A stretch of DNA of 64,000 nt. Origin: Spinacia oleracea (lineage: Eukaryota; Streptophyta; Magnoliopsida; Caryophyllales; Amaranthaceae). A program made the translations under genes and the position numbers. Below the pieces are notes generated by a model that saw only the letters and a program-made list of their open reading frames with translations, did not search any database and was not told the origin of the DNA. Position 1 is the first letter of the stretch, and each line of letters starts with the position of its first letter. Below are positions 56,121 through 64,000 of this stretch, piece after piece. Where the stretch lies: positions 6,882,001 to 6,946,000 of the forward strand of contig NC_079490.1 of NCBI RefSeq assembly GCF_020520425.1. The letters are read 5' to 3'.

Positions 56121-56449
56121 GAGTATTCATTTCTTGCCTTGTGACGATCTCAGCTCCCACTGAAACCAAGATCCGTCGATTCCGAATATCCATAGATGGA
56201 GTATTTAATGACATTAAATACTTGATCCGTTTACGTACTATTTGTGTGACCCTACGGGTTCAGTCAAGAGTAAGCTGTGGATTAATATCATTAATTCCAC
56301 TTGAACTGAAGCGGCCTCTAGCTAGGCATTCAGCTCACTTGATCTCACTGAATTATTAACTTGTTAATTAATACTGAACCGCGTTTATTAGACTTAACAT
56401 TGAATGCATACTTGGACCAAGGGCATTATTTCCTTCAGTCTCCCACTTG

Positions 56450-58700
56450 TCCTTAGGGACAAGTGTGCATTTCCTAATTCCTTTGTCGCTCGATGCTTGC
56501 TCTTGAACATAAGGTAAGAGTTGTCATCCTTATTATGTCCAGAGGTGTTTCTCGGTTTCAGAGTTCAACTGATCAAATAAACAGATAATCATAGCCTATG
56601 ATTCATCCGAGCACGGCCATGCATTTCACAGTTTCTAGCTCTCCGAGTGGCCTTGTACAACTTTTAAGCATCTCATCCCGATTTATGGGAGGACAATCCC
56701 AATCTTGCGATCTTGAGATTAGACTTCGTCTGATAGGTGATTACCTGAGCGTTGCCTTTATAGCCTCCTTTTACGGTGCGACGGTTGGTCAACGTCAAAG
56801 CAACCAGTTCTCAAACAAGTAATCTCAAATCACTCAGGTATTGAGGATTTAGTGTCTAATAATTTTAATGAAATTTACTTATGACAGATTTTCATCTCTT
56901 ACAGTAAAGTTTCATAGGTCTTGTCCGATACTAGTCTTCCCAAAGTAAGTATCTATGCAAATGATTATGACATTGTCATGTCCACATAGTTCAAGAAACA
57001 GAACTACTAGTCATCTTGCATTCTAGTCGTCTAACGTTTTCTATGCGTCCAATTTTATAGAAAACTCCGACTAGGGACCATTTTCAACCTTTGACATTCA
57101 AGTTCACTTGATAGACATTTCTTAGTCACAGGACTGGTCCTGACAGTCTATCTTGAATATATCGTCAAATTGAAGGGACTCATCATTTAATACTAAACCC
57201 AGATTAAATGGAATATGAAAATACATTTCATATATGATAAATGTTCAACCCCATTGTTTTACAACCATGGGCCTCAAACCCATCTTTAAAACAGTTCATG
57301 GAATTCAAAGCTATGCTTGATTTCCAGTGCTACAATGTGAGTGTTGCTTCTCACTTGTTGCATAGGTTTAGTTATCACGCTTTGCCAATCTTAACATCCT
57401 TTTCATCGAATGTACTTCGAGATATGATGATAAGAACTTTTGAGTATGTTTATTTTGTGATCTAGTCTTTCTTGCTACATTAGTGGTTCTACGCATTTTG
57501 CAATGAAGAACCATTAAGTCAACAGACATGTGATCTTCCCAGTTCAATGAACAACTCATATAAACAACTCTATTTTATTGCTTCTTAGGCAATAATTACT
57601 TTACTTCAACTGTATAGGTTGCTAGTGATGCTTTGTTTGGATCTACTTATCCAAGCAGTTCACAGATATGTGGAAGACTCTCCAACTATATCTTAGAACA
57701 TAGAAATTATTATTTTAATTTCCCACGCAACAACTCATGGTCTTCAATCCATGTTGCCATTTCAAAACACGATGCTCTTTAGCTTGTCCTTGTCAATGGT
57801 TAACTCCAAAGGGTCTTGCTTGACCCTTTGCCAGTGTTTATGCGTGTAGCATCAATATTTAGCATATCTTTATTTCCTTGAATCAAGAACTATTTCTATG
57901 TACCTTTTCAAGTACCATAAGTATTCTTGATCTCAATCTAGTTGATCTTTACTTAGATCAATAGAGATTGGTATATGTTCGTCATGGCTAAAGTCATACG
58001 ATACATTTTTGGCGATCCTCATATTATATCATACATGATAAATTCTTTTGCAGAATAATTCCCAATTGAATTCTATTTATGTAACTTTAGCTCATTCAAT
58101 TTCAGTAGATACTGAATCCAGCTAAATTCTTTGACATATAATATAGGTTAAGAATCTCACTTAGATCCTTTGATGTTTTAACTTAGTAAATGCTTATACA
58201 TAGTTCAAACATTCTTTTACTTAGATTTATTCACATGGGTCGAATATCTCCAATGGAGTATTTCGTGTTTGATTTAGTAAATGCCATTACTTAATCCAAA
58301 ACAATATTATAAGATCTTTGTAAATAGATCTTAGTACCCAGTATGTACTAAGTTTCGCCTTGGTCCATCATTGATGAATAATCTCAAATCTAAGTATTTA
58401 GCATTTGAATGTTATTTCACAATAGAGAGATATGTGTGTGATACACATAGGACCAATTAAGTTTTATGTACTCCCACTAAACTTCTTATATATCTATAAG
58501 AATAATGTACATTTTATGAAACTAAAATACTTATTAGCTTCACTAAAATACATTTCTAATTCCCAATTGCTTGCTTAAATCTTTACTTAGATTTTATAAA
58601 CTAGCTTTTCTTTTCAAGCATTTATTTGGATCCACAAATCCTATGACATAGCATGTACATAGTTTCTTCCAACATTTGACCGAGGAAGATGTTTTGTCAT
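56450..58700 (-). other. 3' non-coding and RNase H-side interior of the copia element
   Basis: Between the polypurine tract and the RT remnant. The part 56450-57230 is strikingly free of decay (CTTGTCCGATACTAGTCTTC-type sequence), which I recall as a conserved non-coding block in such elements. No intact ORF; RNase H motifs could not be confirmed by eye. Confidence 0.45.
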
Positions 58701-58712
58701 CCAATTGCCATT

Positions 58713-58937
58713 TTACCAATATGCAATCATTGCTTGAATTATAGACTTAAGCATTACGATTTTGCATGAGGTTTCAACACAATCCACATCGTGAATTTGC
58801 TTGTAACCTTTAGCAACTAATCTAGCTTTGTGCGTGAACACAATTTCATGTTTGATGGTTTTTATCCTTAAAACAAACTTTGCAACCAATAGGTGTGAAA
58901 CTATTCTTGCAAAACAAAATTTCAATTTTGTCATCAA
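58713..58937 (-). pseudogene. Copia reverse transcriptase fragment
   Basis: A 74-codon minus frame contains KARLVAKGYKQIHDVDCVET and MLKSIIQAMIA, matching the start of the copia RT domain (KARLVAKGYKQxxGxDxxET...). The Tyr/Asp catalytic motif region is not in this open stretch, and the frame is closed on both sides by stops. Confidence 0.9.
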
Positions 58938-59399
58938 AACATTGAGTATGTTTTATGGCCTCTAACCATTTAAAACATTTGAGTCTATATATGGCCTCTA
59001 ACCATTTTAGGGAATCTGGGTTTCTTCATAGCTTTCTTACAAGTCACAAACTCATTAATCTACATGATAATAGTTTGACTGCAAGTTGTAGGTTTCTTCA
59101 CTATCTAATAGAAGAATTGCATAGTTTCAGTGACCTGAACTCCATGTTTCTTCACTATCTAATAGAAGAATCTCATAGTTTCAGTGACTTGAACTCTATG
59201 CCTACAAGGGTATAGAACATCAAACAACAGAATATCAATAGCCACTTAAAAGTCCTTTGAATATTCTGTTCTCCTTGAAGCACTTGTAAAGTCTTCTAAG
59301 AGATGTCTATTCTTTAAAGCCACTTCTAAAGTCCTTAAAGAATAAGTTCGGATTTTCTGAAGCACTTCGAAAAGCCTCCGGAATGTCCGTTTATGTTTG

Positions 59400-60240
59400 T
59401 TGTTCGCCTCGAAGACTTTCGAGGTCTATTTTCTCCCACTTGTCATTTTGGAAACGAATCTCCAAAAGGACATTATTTCGAGCAAACAAACATTATGTTC
59501 TCAAAAATTCGTGGTAGAAACAATACCCTTGTGTCTCATTTGAATAATTCACAATGAAACATATATCTATACTTGGGCCTTAGTTTGTCGAATGACAAAC
59601 ACTAAGCTCCCACTGAGTTTTGCAACTCTCTAGATATATTTTATGAAAAGTTATTCTGAAATTACTTTTCAATAGCTTTGACGAATTTGGTTTAGTTTGG
59701 TGGTAGTTGAGCATTTTATTTTAGAAATTATAGGAAAAGTCTTTATGATTCATCATTAATCGAATCAAGTACTAATTGACTTCGATTATTCCAACTAAGA
59801 TATGCCATATCTTATGGACCTAGATTGTGAAATTACAACACACAATCATTGATGATCATATTTGGTCTCAAGTAATCATCAACATGATCTAACCTAGATC
59901 TTTATGATTTCTTGCCAAGTGGATTTTATACTTCTGAATCTTTGAACTAGTCAAACAGATTCAAACTTATATCACTTTGAGTAAATAAACCTATATTCAC
60001 TCAAATCCATGTGAAATAATAAAGTCATAAAATCTTTCTTTAGCTTTGAACTCTATTGTCTAGGCGTTCTAACAATAGTTCATATCTTTTGTTACTTTCA
60101 ACAAGTAAGACTAGTCGTCTTAAATTGATCTAGAAATCAATGAACTTTCAAAAGTCCATCAAAATAGAGCTTTTGAATGTTAACTTGTTGATATGGTCTA
60201 AGCAACAATGCCAAAGATTAGTGGAACTCAAATCAAGGGG
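59400..60240 (-). pseudogene. Copia pre-integrase and integrase remnants
   Basis: Minus strand: SSTNLWHCCLDHINK (60184-60238) matches the pre-integrase zinc-finger stretch (LWHxRLGHI). NETQGYCFYHEF, then CLFARNNVLLE (about 59460-59545), matches the integrase C-terminal GYxFYxxxxxKVFVARNxxFLE motif. Many stops between them; no functional product. Confidence 0.75.
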
Positions 60241-62629
60241 TTGATTTGAACCTAGTAAAGTTTTTATTGTTAAAGAGTTGTTTGTTTTAATCAAGCATAT
60301 TGACTCAACCCGTAATTGACCATTTCACTCAAATAAACAAACAAACAAGCATTGTTTTTGTTCTTCTGAATGTGAGTCTTTCTGTGTTTGAAGCAGAAAT
60401 TTAGGTATGCTGATTATGGAACAAAATAGCCATTAAGTTCCAGCCTTGAAGGGACTTAAAACAAACTAGATGACCCTACAGCTAATGTAGCATTGCCATG
60501 CTTCATTTCCCACTTGTAGGCCATTAGTGTGGCCTAGCTTCCATTATTTGAGTTATTACCGAAGTAAGAACCTCAAGCGGTATATGATACCAAGGAAGTT
60601 TGATTCCTAGGTCACTTCTCTTTAAACATAAACTTATAGGTAGAAACGGAATTGTAAATTCCTGTCATCTGTTCCTTTGTTTTCCTATTTCTTGTACCCT
60701 TTCTTATAGTCTTAAGATTGAATTCTTTAGTGTTGACTTTTATACTTTGTTAGACATGTCCAATGTCACCAACAAGGTTCTTTACCATTTTAATTTATGT
60801 TGAATATTTTGTTTCAACTAGATGATCTTACTAGAAGCTTCTAAAGTTCTCTAAGCATCAATCTACTCGAATGTCTAGGGACTAGACTCATTCGAGAATT
60901 AAATGGAAAAAATATTTTAGGTTGTTAACCATTGGTAAAGCTGAGCGTTTAAACTCAATGCTTTATGATCTCAAAACTACAGTGTATTTTGAATTCACAA
61001 GCACCCAATTGGTTTGCCATTCGACTTTTATGTTCGAAAACAACCATAAAAGTCGCTATAAGAAACGTACATTTTAAATTGCTCACTTTCTCTCATTTCC
61101 GTGAATCGTTCTTGGATTCACTACCAATCGAGAAAATTTACTGTTACCTTTCTAAAAGGGTTTATTGCAGTGCAAGATATTTAATTATAAACAATAATTA
61201 AAACATTCATTGAAGCATGCAAAGTCTAAACATTTATCATGAATAATAACTTGAAAATTAAAGCAATCATGCAATTCAAACAAGTTATTACATTTTATTC
61301 GAATTTATTGTTCCGGCAGGTGTGAATAAAATGATTCCAAGATCCTAAAACCATTGAAGAATTAAGCACAGTTTGTCGACTCAATTCTAAAACATTTTAG
61401 GTAAGCAAAAGCCTTTTGCTAATAGTCTAGAAACTACTCTTGGTTGATAGGTACGTCTAAGAACTTATTAGGTAAACCTATCGATTTTGCCACGACATAA
61501 AAGGACTCCTTACTTATATCGTTGAGTTTCACCAAAACTAACATGTACTCACAATTATTTGTGTACCTTGCCCCTTTAGGACCAATAAGTAACACCTCGC
61601 TGAGCGAAAACTATTACTAGATTGATGTAAAGGATATCCAAGCAAGTGTATATTTTGGCATGGCACCTTTTAACTCAATTTTTAAGTTTGGAACTTAAGG
61701 CTCTTACTATGTTGGTTAGATTTTAAGTGAACTAAAATCCTTAATCATGCAACATAATCAAGCTTTTGATCTCATGCATTTTAAGACATATTTAAAAGCA
61801 ATAAATAACTTAAAACATGCATAAGATAAATGTGATCTAGTATGGCCCGACTTCATCTTGAAGCTTTAACTTCAAAGTCCGTCTTGAAAATCTCCGTGGG
61901 AGGCACCATTTTCTTCAAATAGGATAAGCTATAATTAAAACTAATTACAACTATTTGATGGTACGCAGACCATATTTGAATTGAAAAACAACTTTGGTAC
62001 TTTAGACCAATTACATTCAAATTAATGGTACGCAGACCATATTTTCTATCCTATTTGGGCCATACTAGTCACTTCATAACCTGCAAAACAGTACATATAC
62101 AATATATACCATTCACCCATTCATTATCATGAATGGCCCACATAGCTGGTTAGTAAAACACATTATGCATCACGTAAACATTTGCAGCAATTAATCAAGG
62201 GCACCAATAATCTACCAATTATTCAGTCCTTATTAATTCTAATCAAGTTGTTTTAACCTTAAGGATTTGTAGACCTAATCAAGAGTTTATGACTAAAAGG
62301 GCTCCCACTTAAACCAATAAATTCATATGCTTTACTAATTTTAAACATAAAAATGTATTTCTAGTCTAACCGGAAACATACAAATTTAATTAAAATTTAA
62401 AGCTCATATAAATTTATAATTTAATCCAAAAATTTTAATTTAATTTCAGTCGTATTTAAATTAATTCATGATTTTAATTTTAGTAAAATAATTAGAATAA
62501 ATAAAATTTATTATAATTACAATATTCAAAATTAAAATCCAAGAAAATAATTTAAATTATTAATTTTAAAATTAATTACGTAAACTGAAAATTTCAAATT
62601 AAAATTTCAAAACGATCCAATCGCAACGC
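60241..62629 (-). other. Copia 5' interior / leader, no intact ORF
   Basis: Expected gag region and leader of the minus-strand element, but no gag or zinc-knuckle motif could be recognised. A direct repeat of ATGGTACGCAGACCATATTT occurs at about 61959-61976 and 62027-62046. Confidence 0.45.
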
Positions 62630-63170
62630 AACAACCCCACGCAACGCACGCCCATGGGCCACACGCACACAGCCATCGCTGGCTATGTGCGCGCAGCCCA
62701 TGCGCTGCGTCGCATCGCTGCTGCTGCTCTCCTTCGCAAGGCATCACGCGAGCTGGTGCTCGCTGCGCGCGCCAGCACTCGATGCACGCGAGCCATCGCT
62801 CGCTGCGCTCGCTCGCCAGCGCTCGCTTCATGCGAGCCAGCGCTCGCTGCGCGCGCTCGCCATCGCTCGCTTTATGCGGGCCATTGCTCGCTGCGCGCGC
62901 TTGCCAGCGCTCGATCCTACGAGCCTCGCTCGCTGCGCGAGGCATCGACACTGGGCGTAGCACTCGTGGCACGCGAGCTTGCGCTCGCTGCGCGCGAGGC
63001 TCTGCACGCTTGCGCGAGGCAGTGCGCGCTGTGGCGCAGCTCGCTTGCTGCCCACACGCGACTGCTGTGCCTTGCTTTCGCCCTCGCCCATTCGTCCATT
63101 GCTCACATCCCACGACACAAGGCAGGGCTGCTGCCTTGTGCTCGTGCACCATGGCCTTGCTCATTGCATT
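62630..63170. repeat. CpG-dense GCTCGCTGCGCGCG minisatellite island
   Basis: Repeated imperfect units around GCTCGCTGCGCGCGCTCGCC and CATCGCTCGCTTTATGCGGG in a strongly AT-rich setting (its flanks are AATTTAAAATTT-like). All six frames are open, producing several overlapping Ala/Arg-rich spurious ORFs. It lies in the leader of the copia element. Confidence 0.85.
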
Positions 63171-64000
63171 CGTGCCGCATGGGCGACGAGCTCCCTTGCT
63201 CGTCGTCACATGCCCGCACTATACAACACCCCTTAAGGGTAACACGTAGAGTCCATTGCTTTGTGCGTGCAAGTTATATGAGCGAATCGCATAAAATTTA
63301 AAAAATTTATATTTAAAATTAATGACAAATTAATAAATAATATTAATTTCATAATTTTAGGGCGAAAAATCGAAAATTTATTATTCAATTGATTTCCGAT
63401 TAACATGGATTCAAGTCTAGGTCATAAAAATTTAAAATTTAACATAAATTTACAATTTTTATGGTGGTTTTTAATCATAGATATCTAATTAAATTATAAT
63501 TAATTATGAAAATCAAATTAATTCTAAATTATTCTAATTTTCAACAAATTAATCATAATTACAAATTAGATTGCATAATTAACAAGGCTAGGCATTCAAA
63601 CTTGTTAAACATATACAGTAGGTCAATCAAAAATTCAAGATTTATCAACAAGAATCGCAAATATTTAATTTAACATCTTAAATTTACGAAATTTTGCATT
63701 CGAAAAACTAAAACCTCCGAAAAGTCATAGTTAGGCTTCGAATTTCAGAATTCTGGGTTCGGCAGAAAAATACTGGTTTTGTCAAAATTTTAGAATGCCT
63801 TTTACATGCGGAATTGACACAAAAATCACTCGATTTGGATGAGTAACGAAGAAACTGCCGAAAAATTGCGTACGTATAATTAAATAAACGCAATTTGCAA
63901 TTAATTAACAATTACGAAAATTAATCACCCCTTTTAATTCTTGCAAATTTGTAATATTTAACCATGTTCATGCAATTTTAGATTATGAAAATAATAAGAG
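63171..64000. other. AT-rich leader of the copia element at the window edge
   Basis: AAATTTAATT-rich sequence, no motif recognised. Presumably it leads to the 5' LTR outside the window. Confidence 0.4.

Larger units (their letters stand above)
55042..56437 (-). mobile_element. 3' LTR of the copia element
   Basis: On the minus strand it starts TGAAGGAAATAATGCCC right after the polypurine tract and ends CATAACCTAACA, about 1.4 kb with TG...CA ends. It contains a TTCCGG-rich minisatellite (55800-56120) and a GC-rich block (55553-55790). The LTR sequence looks familiar from Amaranthaceae genomes (recall, not a search). Confidence 0.8.
55042..64000 (-). mobile_element. Ty1/copia retrotransposon, degenerate, 5' end beyond window
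   Basis: Read on the minus strand, the window holds leader DNA, pre-integrase, integrase and reverse transcriptase remnants, a long 3' non-coding part, a polypurine tract (CAAGTGGGAGAC) at about 56438-56450 and a 3' LTR ending at 55042. Protein remnants are full of stops. The 5' LTR and primer-binding site must lie beyond base 64000. The element is at least 9 kb and non-functional. Confidence 0.85.

Noticed and set aside
62607-63301. Overlapping ORFs up to 215 codons
   Set aside because: All frames of a CpG-rich minisatellite are open because stop codons are AT-rich; no protein family signature.

Overview
This window is nuclear DNA of a flowering plant. Coding genes are sparse and often intron-split, the non-coding DNA is AT-rich, and MITEs, hAT, Mutator-like, Helitron, SINE, LINE and LTR elements are dense. 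The gene families (F-box, ankyrin, P-type and DYW-type PPR, SD2-5-like receptor kinase) are eudicot-like. The large copia element at the right end, whose LTR carries a TTCCGG-rich minisatellite, resembles repeats I remember from Amaranthaceae (spinach, beet, quinoa). Caryophyllales is therefore my best guess, from memory only.

Layout. 1-1569 (-): F-box/LRR gene, cut by the window edge. 1991-5030: broken PPR piece, copia RNase H remnant and a hAT element with a tRNA-like core. 5308-9199 (-): two ankyrin genes sharing one splice design, the second damaged at its 5' end. 9746-10014: SINE. 12067-13455 (-): intact P-type PPR gene. 13574-17401: nested DNA transposons (Helitron inside a Harbinger-like element) and a hAT MITE. 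17617-20780 (+): restorer-like PPR gene broken by one missing base in a C run, followed by a duplicated 3' end. 21175-22010: ankyrin and receptor-kinase scraps. 24296-27676 (+): F-box gene that can be spliced to an acidic tail. 28826-30571 (+): intact DYW-type PPR gene.

32922-43011 (+) and 52121-44671 (-): two paralogous multi-exon genes, tail to tail, for HtrA/DegP-like proteins with a PDZ domain. I reconstructed 13 and 12 exons. Both models keep full reading frames (464 and 439 aa) and have GT/AG at every junction checked. In both, all three positions of the serine-protease triad are replaced, so they look like maintained pseudoproteases. Intron 3 of each gene carries inverted (antisense) copies of that gene's own exon 1: four tandem units in the minus-strand copy, and at least two in the plus-strand copy, one of them split by a hAT insertion. 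This sense/antisense arrangement in one transcription unit is the most unusual thing in the window. The introns also hold Stowaway MITEs, a SINE, a solo LTR and hAT elements.

52230-55041: nested Mutator-like MITEs. 55042-64000 (-): a degenerate Ty1/copia element with its 3' LTR inside the window and its 5' end beyond it. It contains a CpG-rich island at 62630-63170.

The host genes do not form an operon or pathway. The themes are local duplication (HtrA-like pair, ankyrin pair, PPR pieces) and heavy transposon traffic. Target-site duplications were read by eye at more than a dozen elements, so many insertion boundaries are known to the base.
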